DNA of 64,000 nucleotides from Promethearchaeota archaeon (GTDB taxonomy: Archaea > Asgardarchaeota > Lokiarchaeia > Sigynarchaeales > SOKP01). The position numbers were made by a program, and so were the translations under genes. Positions 51,138 through 60,074 of the stretch are shown piece by piece (the stretch's first letter is position 1; each line of letters begins with the position of its first letter). The notes under the pieces are model-generated. The model had not been told where the DNA came from, made no database searches, and saw only the letters and a list, made by a program, of their open reading frames with translations. The DNA is taken from NCBI GenBank assembly GCA_013375495.1, contig JABXKC010000013.1:20855-84854 (forward strand), read 5' to 3'.

Positions 51138-51821
51138 ATGGCTCAAGACGATAAATACAAGGAAATAATTAAAAGAGAGATGGCGAAACTCACTAAACCT
51201 GTAAAGATAAAGGTTTTTACGTCCCAAAGAACAGAAGCAGATGGGAGTAAAATTAGAGCTTGCATGGATTGTGGACAGTTTATGTCACTTCTGAGAATAT
51301 ATGAAGAAAACTCAAATGGGTTGTTAACAATAGAAGAATTATCTATAGATAATAACCCAGAATTCGCTAAGCGCTATGACATCCAACGCGTACCAACAAT
51401 CTTATTTATTAGTGATGATGGTAGAGAATTAATTCGTTATTTAGCAGCTCCAAGGGGTGGTGAAATCCAACCATTTGTCCAATCATTATTCGCGTTTGCG
51501 GGAGCGCCTAATTATTATGAAGCCACAATAAAACAAAATCTCAATCGTATTGAACCATCAACTATCAAAGTAATGATAACAGAAACATGCCCATATTGTC
51601 CTACTGTTGTATCTACGGTAAATCAATTTGCAATTGCTTCTGAAGGGAAGATTAGAACTATAATTGTTGATATTATGGCGAATCCAGATATTGGACAATA
51701 TTACGACGCTTCGGGAGTGCCCTATACTATTATAAACGATAAAAAAACAATAGTTGGAATGGTAGGTCCTCAGGAAATATTACGAGCACTTATTGGGGGA
51801 AATATACGAGTACAATACTAA
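51138..51821 (+). CDS. Protein disulfide oxidoreductase, paralogue 2
   Basis: 227 residues, two thioredoxin folds, clearly related to paralogue 1 along its whole length. Active sites are CMDC (42-45) and CPYC (151-154), with cis-Pro loops IQRVPTILFI and ASGVPYTII. A GAGGTG ribosome binding site precedes the ATG by 8 bases. The gap to the previous gene is 26 bases, so the two are co-transcribed. Confidence 0.9.
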   Translation: MAQDDKYKEIIKREMAKLTKPVKIKVFTSQRTEADGSKIRACMDCGQFMSLLRIYEENSNGLLTIEELSIDNNPEFAKRYDIQRVPTILFISDDGRELIRYLAAPRGGEIQPFVQSLFAFAGAPNYYEATIKQNLNRIEPSTIKVMITETCPYCPTVVSTVNQFAIASEGKIRTIIVDIMANPDIGQYYDASGVPYTIINDKKTIVGMVGPQEILRALIGGNIRVQY

Positions 51822-51936
51822 TTTTACACCAAAGAGTTAATTTTGAATCTTATAGGGTGCCGTTATATTTATTTTATTTTTACACCGAGTAAGAAAATAT
51901 TAAGTATTAAGATTACCTATTGAAGAGGTGAAAAAA

Positions 51937-52581
51937 TTGCCGATATCATATGTTTATAAAAGAATGATTCGAGAAGAAATTGAAAAACTGAAGAAACCAG
52001 TTACACTTAAAATCTTCACTTCATCGAAGAATCTTCAAGAATCTGTAAAATTTTTGGAGGTCTTGGATATATATCAGAAAGCATCTAAGGGATTGCTTAA
52101 AATAGAAGAATATAGGATTGAAGCTAATCCTGAACTTGTTAAAAAGTACAAGATTCAGCAAGTCCCTACAATCTTATTAACAGATACTAAAGATCAGGAA
52201 ATAATTCGTTATTTAGCCTCACCAATGGCCGCAAAAATCCAACCCTTCGTGCAAGCTTTAATGGTGCTTACGGGAACCCCTAATTATTATGAAAATGTTA
52301 TTAAAGAAAATTTGGAGAAAATAAATCCTACAGATATCGAGGTATTAATTACTGATTATTGTGCTTATTGTTCTACCATCGTATCAATTTGTAGTCAGTT
52401 TGCCTTAGCGTCAGAGGGTATATTGAGGACAAGTGTTATTGATATTATGGTTTTTCCTGAAATTAGTGAAAAATATAATGTAACCACCGTTCCAACTATA
52501 GTTATTAACGGAGATAAGAAGTTAATAGGCGATGTAACCGCTGAGGAACTTTTAAATGAACTCATAAATAAGACTTTATAA
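51937..52581 (+). CDS. Protein disulfide oxidoreductase, paralogue 3, lacking the N-terminal active site
   Basis: 214 residues from TTG 51937; a GTG at 51928 is also in frame, but GAGGTG at 51925-51930 is better read as the ribosome binding site for the TTG. It aligns with paralogues 1 and 2, but the N-terminal CxxC region is replaced by SSKNLQESVKFLEV with no Cys. The C-terminal site is CAYC instead of CPYC. The cis-Pro loops remain (IQQVPTILL, VTTVPTIVI). It may be a substrate-binding or regulatory partner, or a protein losing function. Confidence 0.88.
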   Translation: MPISYVYKRMIREEIEKLKKPVTLKIFTSSKNLQESVKFLEVLDIYQKASKGLLKIEEYRIEANPELVKKYKIQQVPTILLTDTKDQEIIRYLASPMAAKIQPFVQALMVLTGTPNYYENVIKENLEKINPTDIEVLITDYCAYCSTIVSICSQFALASEGILRTSVIDIMVFPEISEKYNVTTVPTIVINGDKKLIGDVTAEELLNELINKTL

Positions 52582-52623
52582 AAAAAAAAATATAAATAAT
52601 ATTGTCAAAGGAGATGAAATTTT

Positions 52624-53568
52624 ATGTTTAATATTGACATGGAAAGTATCGATCCGGAGAAGACTTACGATGTTATCGTTTTAGGCGGTGGACCAACTGC
52701 GATAGGTTGTGCAATTTATGCCGCTCGATTTGCATTGGATGTGTTAGTTATTGGTAAAATTTTTGGAGGTTTGATTGCAACAACTCATCTTGTCGAAAAT
52801 TATCCCGGAATTACCTCCACAAGCGGCCAAGGTTTTATGGAAATGTTTAAAGACCATATGAATTCCTTACATATTCCTTATATTACCGACGAAATTCGAA
52901 GCATAGAGAAAACAAGCAATCACTTCATTTTACACTCGTTTTTTCAAAAGTTTAAGGCGAAAAGTGTGGTTATCGCAACAGGATCCGAAAGAAAAAAGTT
53001 GGGGATTCCGGGTGAAGACACATTTGCTGGAAGAGGTGTTTCATATTGTGCCACATGTGACGGCCCGTTTTACAAGGATAAAACTGTATGCGTGATTGGA
53101 GGAAGCGATTCTGCGGCTAAAGAAGCGCTGTTTTTATCTCAAAATGTAAAAAAGGTGTATATCATATATCGAGGAGAAGAAATACGTGCTGAACCTATAA
53201 ATAAAAAAAAAGTTGAGGAAAATCACAAAATTGAAATCATTTATAGAACCAATGTCACAGAAATAAAAGGGGATAAAACTGTAAATTCAGTTATTTTCGA
53301 TAATGGCACAGAACTTGAAGTTGACGGCGTTTTTATCGAAATAGGATCTATTCCTAATTCAGACTTGGCAAAAAAAATAGGTGTAAATACGAATGATAAG
53401 GGAGAAATTATTATCAATAGAAAATCAGAAACAAATGTATGGGGTATATTCGCTGCGGGTGATGTTGCAGATGCACCGTTTAAACAAGCTATAACAGGCG
53501 TAGCAGAAGGGGTTGTGGCAGCGTACTCTGCATTCGATCATATTAAAGAGATAAATATTGAATATTAA
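52624..53568 (+). CDS. trxB: Thioredoxin reductase
   Basis: A 314-residue flavoenzyme. FAD motif VLGGGPTAIGCAIYAARF, redox site CATC (Cys142, Cys145), NADPH loop CVIGGSDSAAKEAL, and FAADGVADA-type end GIFAAGDVADAPFKQ. It uses NADPH (or, in some archaea, F420H2 or ferredoxin) to reduce thioredoxin-like proteins. It follows the three PDO paralogues with 42 bases between, and probably serves them. A divergent, inactive-looking copy of its nucleotide domain is found in the IscU fusion at 18463. Confidence 0.95.
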   Translation: MFNIDMESIDPEKTYDVIVLGGGPTAIGCAIYAARFALDVLVIGKIFGGLIATTHLVENYPGITSTSGQGFMEMFKDHMNSLHIPYITDEIRSIEKTSNHFILHSFFQKFKAKSVVIATGSERKKLGIPGEDTFAGRGVSYCATCDGPFYKDKTVCVIGGSDSAAKEALFLSQNVKKVYIIYRGEEIRAEPINKKKVEENHKIEIIYRTNVTEIKGDKTVNSVIFDNGTELEVDGVFIEIGSIPNSDLAKKIGVNTNDKGEIIINRKSETNVWGIFAAGDVADAPFKQAITGVAEGVVAAYSAFDHIKEINIEY

Positions 53569-53654
53569 ATTATTCGTCTGTTACTAAATCGATAGTTTTT
53601 ATAAACAAAGAAATTTAATTTTTATTGTAAAAAGCATTTAATTGGTAAAATATT

Positions 53655-53954
53655 ATGGAAGAAGAAAGACCAGTTCCTCAAATAGTTCGTATGAACCAAG
53701 TCTTTGCGGTTGGAGGAACAATAGATCCTGCAGAATTTACGCGTAAAGTTAATAAAAACTTATTGATCTTAAAGCAGAGTGATAAGAACTGTAAAGTGAA
53801 GGATATAAAATTTAGTACTTTTTCGGATCCTAGATATTCCAACGCCGGACCTATTTTGCTAGCATTTATTATAGCCGAAGTTGATGTGGACATCACCCCT
53901 GAACCTGAAGAACATGGCAGGAAACGAAAAAAGAAAAAGAAAAAGGGCAATTAA
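53655..53954 (+). CDS. Small protein with a poly-basic tail
   Basis: A 99-residue protein with a compact alpha/beta core (VNKNLLILKQSDKNCKVKDI, GPILLAFIIAEVDVD) and an extreme basic tail GRKRKKKKKKGN. The core slightly resembles the sporulation-type Cse60 fold, but I cannot confirm it. The tail suggests nucleic-acid or membrane surface binding. It is 86 bases after trxB and 28 bases from the convergent sfsA. Confidence 0.6.
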   Translation: MEEERPVPQIVRMNQVFAVGGTIDPAEFTRKVNKNLLILKQSDKNCKVKDIKFSTFSDPRYSNAGPILLAFIIAEVDVDITPEPEEHGRKRKKKKKKGN

Positions 53955-53982
53955 CCTTCTATCCATTCAAATTAACTCTTTC

Positions 53983-54651
53983 TTAAAAGTCTGCTAATGG
54001 GATTGTTCCCTCGAAATATATCGTTTTTCCATCAAAACTGAGTTGTACTACATTTATTTTTATCTTTTTCTTTCTAGCTTCAGATAGTTTAGATGAAAAT
54101 TTAGGATCAGTTTTGAAGTTAGGTTTAAATTTAAAAGCTTTACGGAATACTAGAAATAAAAGCATTCCATTGTTGTCAATAATTTCCTGTACATGTCTCG
54201 TTCCTCGTTCGGTAGGTGCGTCGGGAAACAACGCAGTATCTTCATTTACAAGAGTAACTCCCTTTACTTCTAGAGGAACGCCATCTAACACGAAATCTAT
54301 CCTGCTCTTGCCGATTTTTACTTCTTTTCTTATTTCTTTCGCGTTCGCAGTTGCTGGGAGGTACGGAAAAACTCTTAATGCAAGTTTAGAATGAATTGCT
54401 GTATCGATAATTATCCAATCTTTTCCTTTTTTAACAGCTTTAACATAATAATCAAGTTTTCCACGAGAATCCGTAAATAATACTTCGCTTCCCTTAGTTA
54501 GTAGCTCCGTTAACCTTCCTGGATCGTGAATATGAGCAGATTTTACTTTTTGTTTATAACTAATTTCACTAACAAATCGATTTGGGCGAGTTAAAAATAC
54601 TCCTTTTTGGAGGTTAGGGATTTCAAAAAGTGGCACTTTTCTGTCTTGCAT
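53983..54651 (-). CDS. sfsA: SfsA family protein (nuclease-fold DNA/RNA-binding protein)
   Basis: A 222-residue protein. The OB-type N-terminus includes FLTRPNRFVSEI and HIHDPGRLTELL. The C-terminal PD-(D/E)xK-like domain has KSRIDFVLDGVPLEVKGVTL and FPDAPTERGTRHVQEII. Both halves are signature SfsA. The biochemical role is not settled; a nuclease activity is inferred from the fold. The gene is single and convergent with the small basic protein gene. Confidence 0.92.
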   Translation of the reverse strand: MQDRKVPLFEIPNLQKGVFLTRPNRFVSEISYKQKVKSAHIHDPGRLTELLTKGSEVLFTDSRGKLDYYVKAVKKGKDWIIIDTAIHSKLALRVFPYLPATANAKEIRKEVKIGKSRIDFVLDGVPLEVKGVTLVNEDTALFPDAPTERGTRHVQEIIDNNGMLLFLVFRKAFKFKPNFKTDPKFSSKLSEARKKKIKINVVQLSFDGKTIYFEGTIPLADF

Positions 54652-54769
54652 TCAAAAATTACTCATAGGGGGATGTATTTAGTAAAGGGTATTTTAATTC
54701 AATTTAAATAAATTTCATTATATAATATAAACTATAGAGATATATGGAGTTTCATTTTTAACTATTATA

Positions 54770-55009
54770 ATGAGCAATATACCCTATAACGGCAAATTAG
54801 TGAGTTATAAGTTCCATCATATCGATACTAATAAGTGCAAAATCTGTAAGGCTTTTTCGTGTGAAGAAGCTTGTTTTAGAGGAATATATGAAGTATTGAA
54901 TAAGGATTCAGAACCTGTGTGCACTGTAGTAGAGGGACGAGAAGATCACTGCATTAAATGTCATATTTGCACAACTGCATGTAAATTACGAGCTATTACC
55001 ATAGATTAA
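54770..55009 (+). CDS. Small two-cluster ferredoxin-like protein
   Basis: A 79-residue protein with two Cys clusters: CKICKAFSCEEAC (28 residues from the start) and CIKCHICTTAC. The order CxxCx4CxxxC and CxxCxxCxxxC fits two 4Fe-4S sites, the first with unusual spacing. It is probably an electron carrier. It is a single gene divergent from sfsA and followed by an Lrp-like regulator gene after 166 bases. Confidence 0.82.
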   Translation: MSNIPYNGKLVSYKFHHIDTNKCKICKAFSCEEACFRGIYEVLNKDSEPVCTVVEGREDHCIKCHICTTACKLRAITID

Positions 55010-55175
55010 ATTTAAGAAATTAATCTATTTTTTAGAAAAGAAACGAACTGTTTTTGTAATAACACCTAAAAATAATTGGGATCACGATTATCAAAATTTA
55101 TAAAATATAAGTATATTTTTTAATTTGTAAAACCATTATCTAATATAGAATTAAAATTAATATTAGGAAATAGAT

Positions 55176-55727
55176 ATGATTTCAGACAAATTAAAGCTTG
55201 ATGATATCGATCGCAGAATAATTACATTAGTACAAGACGACCCAAATCTAACCCATACTCAAATTGCAGAAAAAATTAATAGGTCTCAACCAACTGTTGG
55301 GATGAGAATAAAAAAGCTTGAAAAAGAAGGAATCCTTCAATTCCAACCAGGGATTAATTTTAGAAAGGTAGACTTATTTTTAGCAACCGTGGAATTGAAT
55401 ACTAAACGTCCAAATGAAATCCTTGAAATGGCGAGGTTTTGTCCTTTTATGCTGAACGCATTTCGATTAAGTGGTGCTCATAACATTTGTATTTTACTTG
55501 CGAGTTCTAAACTTGAAAAATTAGATAATATCGTAAATTATCATTTTAGAAGCGATCCTAGCGTTCAATCTACTTCAATGAATATGGTAACTGAAATTGC
55601 TAAGGATTTCATTTTACCTGTAGATTTCGAAAGTGAAGAACATATTCCTACGATAGAAGCAGGATGCGGTGAAAAATGTAAGTTCAAAATGGCTCAATTA
55701 AAAGGATTAGTAGATAGTCTTGAGTAG
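55176..55727 (+). CDS. Lrp/AsnC-type regulator with C-terminal Cys tail (copy 1)
   Basis: 183 residues. The N-terminal winged helix reads DDIDRRIITLVQDDPNLTHT, then QIAEKINRSQPTVGMRIKKL. The effector-like domain follows (about 65-150). The C-terminal tail has EAGCGEKCKFKM, a CxxxC that could bind metal or an Fe-S cluster, unlike standard Lrp. Its neighbour at 55738 is a related protein with the same kind of tail, 10 bases away and convergent. Confidence 0.88.
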   Translation: MISDKLKLDDIDRRIITLVQDDPNLTHTQIAEKINRSQPTVGMRIKKLEKEGILQFQPGINFRKVDLFLATVELNTKRPNEILEMARFCPFMLNAFRLSGAHNICILLASSKLEKLDNIVNYHFRSDPSVQSTSMNMVTEIAKDFILPVDFESEEHIPTIEAGCGEKCKFKMAQLKGLVDSLE

Positions 55728-55737
55728 ACTCTTTTTT

Positions 55738-56307
55738 TTAGCTTTCCCCTTCATTTATATCAAATTTATAGTTTGGAAGATTAACATTCATATTACAATC
55801 AGGACCGCAAACATTTGAATGATAATCAAATTTCTCTATCTGAAAATCAATTGGAACTACAAAATCATGAACAGAATCAATTAGGATGTTTGTCTTTACA
55901 TTGATAACATTTGGATCTTTTCTAAAACATAAATCTACTAATTTTTCGATGGTTTGAAGGTCAGAAGCTGCCACAAAGCAGAGTAAATTAAACTCTCCAG
56001 AGATTTTGAACGCATGATTGATAAAGGGGCACTTCGAAATTTTACTGACAATTGACTCGACATCTTTGGTTGATATAAAAACTATGGCTACTTTGATGTC
56101 AACCTTCTTTATGTTAAACCCTACTTGTTTGGTCAGTAAATGTTTTCGCTCTAGTTTAATGATTCTTGCCCCTACTGCCGGTTGAGACTTTTCTATTTCT
56201 CTTGCTATGTCACTGTGAGTGATAGACGGATCCTTCTCCAACATCTCAATGATCTTATAATCATCATCGTCAATACCTAATATTTCCTTAAATGTTTTTT
56301 TTATCAT
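55738..56307 (-). CDS. Lrp/AsnC-type regulator with C-terminal Cys tail (copy 2)
   Basis: 189 residues, homologous to copy 1 along the whole length: helix-turn-helix DDDDYKIIEMLEKDPSITHS and DIAREIEKSQPAVGARIIKL, then an effector-like domain ending FVVPIDFQIE. The tail is CGPDCNMNV, again CxxxC. The two genes face each other, so they arose by inverted duplication or were brought together. They could sense redox or metal state, which would fit the many iron-sulfur genes here. Confidence 0.88.
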   Translation of the reverse strand: MIKKTFKEILGIDDDDYKIIEMLEKDPSITHSDIAREIEKSQPAVGARIIKLERKHLLTKQVGFNIKKVDIKVAIVFISTKDVESIVSKISKCPFINHAFKISGEFNLLCFVAASDLQTIEKLVDLCFRKDPNVINVKTNILIDSVHDFVVPIDFQIEKFDYHSNVCGPDCNMNVNLPNYKFDINEGES

Positions 56308-56488
56308 AGTCTTTTTCCTTTTCTACCTAGAGAAGCTATTAATTAATTAATTTGATTTTAATAAATTAAAATATTTTTAAATTTTAACTTAAACAATATG
56401 AATAGTTATGATCAAGTCGTTTTATTTTATAAATTATTGCGACTTTTTTGCTTTTATTTTAATTTTGAAAATAATTGGAATTTTTTAC

Positions 56489-57451
56489 TTAAATTATCAC
56501 TGTAAAAATATTTAATGTAAAAATTATCGCAGTAAAACCGATGAACCCAATTAAAAAGTAGATAGGTTGACCTTTTTCTTTTTCAGGAAGTACTTCCCTC
56601 ACAATTGTGTAGAGAATCACTCCCGAAATAAAAGAAAAAAAGATATAGAATAACTCGGTGTATTCAAAACTAATTAAATCTAATAATAATCCAATTAAAA
56701 CGCCTAAGAAGTTTGAAAGAGCTAGAACATATTTTCTAGTCATATTCTCATCAACAGCGTATGTATCGTAGATGTCTAGATCAGTAAATATGATATGGCT
56801 TTCAGATCTATTTGTTATAACTGCTCTAAACCAGGCGAATAGGAAAAATAATATCCCTCCAATTAAATCAAATGCTAATAACCCTACTACGATAATCCCT
56901 ACGAGAAGATGATATGAGAAATTAGTAAAAAAACGCAAATTGCTTAAATCTTCGCTAATATTTGTTTGAATCTTAACCTTATAGCGATTTATTTTCTTTT
57001 TGAATTCTTCACCTAGTATGTGTAAATCTGCTATTGTTTGAGCTATATCCTTCAGAGCTATATCGTCTAAATCATCTTTTTCTAGTTCTTTAGATAATAT
57101 ATTTTCGATATTTTCTTCAACATTCTGCAATGTTTTTTCTTTTTTGATTAATTTACGCATTCTCCTTTGCGACATAGATTCAACCTTTTGTACAATTAAT
57201 TTCTCAGAAATGTGAATAAAGACAAAACCAATCAGCACAAATAGGTACTCGAAAAATGCAAGTTCAAATGGGAGTATGGGTATATTTTCAGCAATTTCTG
57301 GGAGGAGAACTAAGAAGAAATAAGAGATAGAGATGCCCGCAATTAAAGAAACATTGAGTTTAGGATGCGTACGTTGATAAAAATCGACTAGGAAAAAAAG
57401 AGCACCAAATATTAAAGATACGACAGCTATAATTGAAAAACTGATTGACAT
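56489..57451 (-). CDS. Divergent ZIP-like membrane protein
   Basis: 320 residues with eight or so membrane helices and a long charged helical loop (about 90-160) between helices 3 and 4. Segments ISYFFLVLLPEIAENI and FISGVILYTIVREVLPEKEK resemble the ends of ZIP metal transporters, where LPE motifs follow the metal helices. The classic HNxxD site of helix 4 is replaced by SYHLLVG. It may be a metal transporter or a ZIP relative with lost metal binding. Moderate confidence. Confidence 0.55.
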   Translation of the reverse strand: MSISFSIIAVVSLIFGALFFLVDFYQRTHPKLNVSLIAGISISYFFLVLLPEIAENIPILPFELAFFEYLFVLIGFVFIHISEKLIVQKVESMSQRRMRKLIKKEKTLQNVEENIENILSKELEKDDLDDIALKDIAQTIADLHILGEEFKKKINRYKVKIQTNISEDLSNLRFFTNFSYHLLVGIIVVGLLAFDLIGGILFFLFAWFRAVITNRSESHIIFTDLDIYDTYAVDENMTRKYVLALSNFLGVLIGLLLDLISFEYTELFYIFFSFISGVILYTIVREVLPEKEKGQPIYFLIGFIGFTAIIFTLNIFTVII

Positions 57452-57725
57452 TAAATATTTTATTACGATTTTAATATAAAAGGTTTTTAGAATTAGAATT
57501 TCCTTAATTTTTCACTTTTGATGTTTCTCAATTTTGTCAAAAAGTATATAATTAACGGATGTGAATAATTAATATTTAAGGATATCTTTTAAAGATAAAA
57601 TCGATTTTTTAAAATTGTAATTTTATTTATTATGTTAGTTTTCATAATTAATCAACTAGATTAATGAAATGTGGTGACACTCAATCCAGTTCTTTATAAT
57701 TAATTCGGAAGAAGATAAAGCTTCC

Positions 57726-58595
57726 ATGAATATGCGAGAAGTTTTTTTGAATTCTAAACATCATTCTTTTATAAAGACTGGTACTTTATGGCAAGAAAAT
57801 CCAATATTTAATTTAGAAAAATCATCATTAGAAGGGAAATATGATAATTTTCTTGATGAAAATCAAGTCTTTTTAGGTTTGACGACGGAACCCCTAATAT
57901 TTCTTGAAAACCTCAAGCTTGATGGAACTGATCTCGCACCCGAGTTAATTATTTTCGCTAGCAGGCATACATCCGTGACTGCACGACCCGCATTTTTAGT
58001 TCATACAACCGGCAATTGGAGTAGTAATGCGGATTTTGGTGGAAAACCTCAAGATTTATCCAAAACTAGTGCTCTATTACATAAGGCAGGCATAGAATCA
58101 TTAAGAGAACAAACAGAAAAATTTACTATTCCTGACTTCTCTTTAGATATAGAAGTAACTCATCATGGACCAACCACTTTAGATATTCCTCTAATTTTTA
58201 TGGAATTAGGGAGTAGTAAACAGGAATGGGTAATTAAGGAAGCAGGTGAACTAGTAGCAAATGCTATTGTTAACTCAGTATTTAAATATCTTGTTTTTAA
58301 AAAGCAGAAAAATCAACAAGTTGGTTTAGGATTTGGTGGTACTCATTATGCACCTAATTTTAAAAGATTAATTACCAATAATAACATCGCGCTTTCATTT
58401 ATTTGTCCAAAGTATTACATCAAAGAATTAAACGAAAACCTAATTAAGATGATGACCAACAACACATTAGAAGAAATTGATTATTTCATAGTAGATTGGA
58501 AGGGCACTAATTCTGAAGATAAAAAACACTTGATTCCCTTACTTGAAAAGTTTGACATCCCTATTAGGAAAACAAGAAGTTTCTCAACTACTTAA
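57726..58595 (+). CDS. dtdA: D-aminoacyl-tRNA deacylase, archaeal type
   Basis: A 289-residue quality-control enzyme that frees D-amino acids from tRNA. It has the archaeal/plant DtdA signatures FASRHTSVTARPA, LVHTTGNW, VTHHGPTTLDIPL and GFGGTHYAPNF. Length is normal. There is no operon partner; it lies on the plus strand after a 275-base gap. Bacteria use an unrelated Dtd, so this gene supports an archaeal host. Start ATG at 57726, with a second Met two codons later. Confidence 0.95.
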   Translation: MNMREVFLNSKHHSFIKTGTLWQENPIFNLEKSSLEGKYDNFLDENQVFLGLTTEPLIFLENLKLDGTDLAPELIIFASRHTSVTARPAFLVHTTGNWSSNADFGGKPQDLSKTSALLHKAGIESLREQTEKFTIPDFSLDIEVTHHGPTTLDIPLIFMELGSSKQEWVIKEAGELVANAIVNSVFKYLVFKKQKNQQVGLGFGGTHYAPNFKRLITNNNIALSFICPKYYIKELNENLIKMMTNNTLEEIDYFIVDWKGTNSEDKKHLIPLLEKFDIPIRKTRSFSTT

Positions 58596-58630
58596 GATTG
58601 AGTAGGTTTTCCAGTGGACGAATACAACTA

Positions 58631-59488
58631 TTATTTTAATTTTATATAGTATTCTACTAAGTTTTTAAAAACATAGTGACAAGCTATGTAACCTTGTGTA
58701 GCTGCTTTTTGTAAAACTTTATTGAGGAACTCTTGATGAATAGAATCATCATCAATGGTTACATTTAATTCCCTAACATTGTAATAGCTGCGATAAAATA
58801 AAGTTGGCCAATCTACTAATGAACGAATAGTTTGATTGTAGGACTTCTTACCTTCTTCAGATAGTTCTAACTCTTTTTTTAAGCTATAAGAAAGAGATTT
58901 ACCTTTTTTTACTTTAGTGATAAATCCATCAGAGGCTATTTCATGCATGTACGTTTTAAGTTGATTTGATTTAAGTTGTATATTAATTTTTTTAAGATTA
59001 TCGATGATTTCTGTGGTCTTTTGGGCTTTAAACTTTATTAATAAATAATTTCTTGCAAAGATGTTGTATTTTAGGGGAACAGTTTCGTGATCGAGTTGAT
59101 TATATTGGATTAAATTACCTAAAATTTCTTTTGCAACAAAATACTTAAGAATAATTCGATCGCCCTCTTTGAAATTTCTTAGAAAAATTTCAGAATCTTC
59201 AAAATATGAGTTATAAAGAGCCGATAGAAGCGATTTTATCGAATGAAATCCGTCTTCGAAAGAAATTTTAATCGTGTTCAGTGCTTTAATTCTATAATCT
59301 ATGTCTGTCAGAAATTTTTCTTTCTCAACTTTAATGTAACGAACCAAGTGAGGTTCTACTTTTAAGGTAGCAAAATTTTCATCCCATTCTTTTTTAAAAC
59401 GATTAGATTGAGTGCTAGCGATAGTATAGAGCTTATACGCAACAGCGAATAATTTATTTAAGAATTCCTCTCCAGATACAACAGTCAT
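58631..59488 (-). CDS. Hypothetical helical protein
   Basis: 285 residues, rich in Lys, Leu and Phe, mainly helical, without membrane segment or Cys cluster. A stretch MHEIASDGFITKVKKGKSLS with SYSLKKELELSEEGKKSYNQ looks like a winged-helix recognition region followed by a beta wing, so a DNA-binding role is possible. It opens MTVVSGEEFLNKLFAVAYKL. I do not recognise the family. Confidence 0.55.
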   Translation of the reverse strand: MTVVSGEEFLNKLFAVAYKLYTIASTQSNRFKKEWDENFATLKVEPHLVRYIKVEKEKFLTDIDYRIKALNTIKISFEDGFHSIKSLLSALYNSYFEDSEIFLRNFKEGDRIILKYFVAKEILGNLIQYNQLDHETVPLKYNIFARNYLLIKFKAQKTTEIIDNLKKINIQLKSNQLKTYMHEIASDGFITKVKKGKSLSYSLKKELELSEEGKKSYNQTIRSLVDWPTLFYRSYYNVRELNVTIDDDSIHQEFLNKVLQKAATQGYIACHYVFKNLVEYYIKLK

Positions 59489-59626
59489 CTACGAATCCCT
59501 TAACTTTCTAGCTCTATTATTTAGAATTAATTATTATTAAACACTAAAAAGTATTAAAGTTTTATTTAAATTAAGTAATATGGTAATACAATTGAGAAAA
59601 AATAAAAAAATAAGGTGGCAATCGGC

Positions 59627-60007
59627 TTGAGAATAGAACACATTGCTGTAAGTTCGAATACCGAAGAAGATAGCGAGGATTTTTTTACCAAATTATTAGA
59701 TATGAAAAGGGAGAGAACCTTCCTTGTATCTGAAGACCTTACTGAACAATTTTTTGGAGTTAGAAAAGAACAAAAAATAATTAGGTATGGAAATGATGAA
59801 ATGAGCGTTGAAGTTTTTATAACGGACGATAATAGCAAAAAAATAGATAAATTTACCCATATATGCCTGATAATTGAGGATCGAGAAAAACTCATAGAAA
59901 GAGCAAAGCAATTAAATTTCAAACTAATAAAAGTCCCTAGAAAGAACAGTGACGGCTATTATTTATTTTTAAAAGATTATTTCGGTAATCTATATGAGAT
60001 TAAATAA
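59627..60007 (+). CDS. VOC/glyoxalase-fold protein
   Basis: 126 residues from TTG 59627, chosen because AGGTG (59613-59617) lies 9 bases before it; a GTG at 59615 is inside that site. The fold shows RIEHIAVSSNTEEDSEDFF, then FTHICLIIEDREKLIERAKQ and LFLKDYFGNLYEIK, the two beta-alpha-beta-beta-beta units with metal-site His and Glu. Typical relatives are methylmalonyl-CoA epimerase and glyoxalase. No neighbour decides the substrate. Confidence 0.78.
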   Translation: MRIEHIAVSSNTEEDSEDFFTKLLDMKRERTFLVSEDLTEQFFGVRKEQKIIRYGNDEMSVEVFITDDNSKKIDKFTHICLIIEDREKLIERAKQLNFKLIKVPRKNSDGYYLFLKDYFGNLYEIK

Positions 60008-60074
60008 CAAAAACATTTTTTAGCGTAGATTTTTATTAAAACATGGGGCGTTTTATAATGCCTTAAAATAATGA

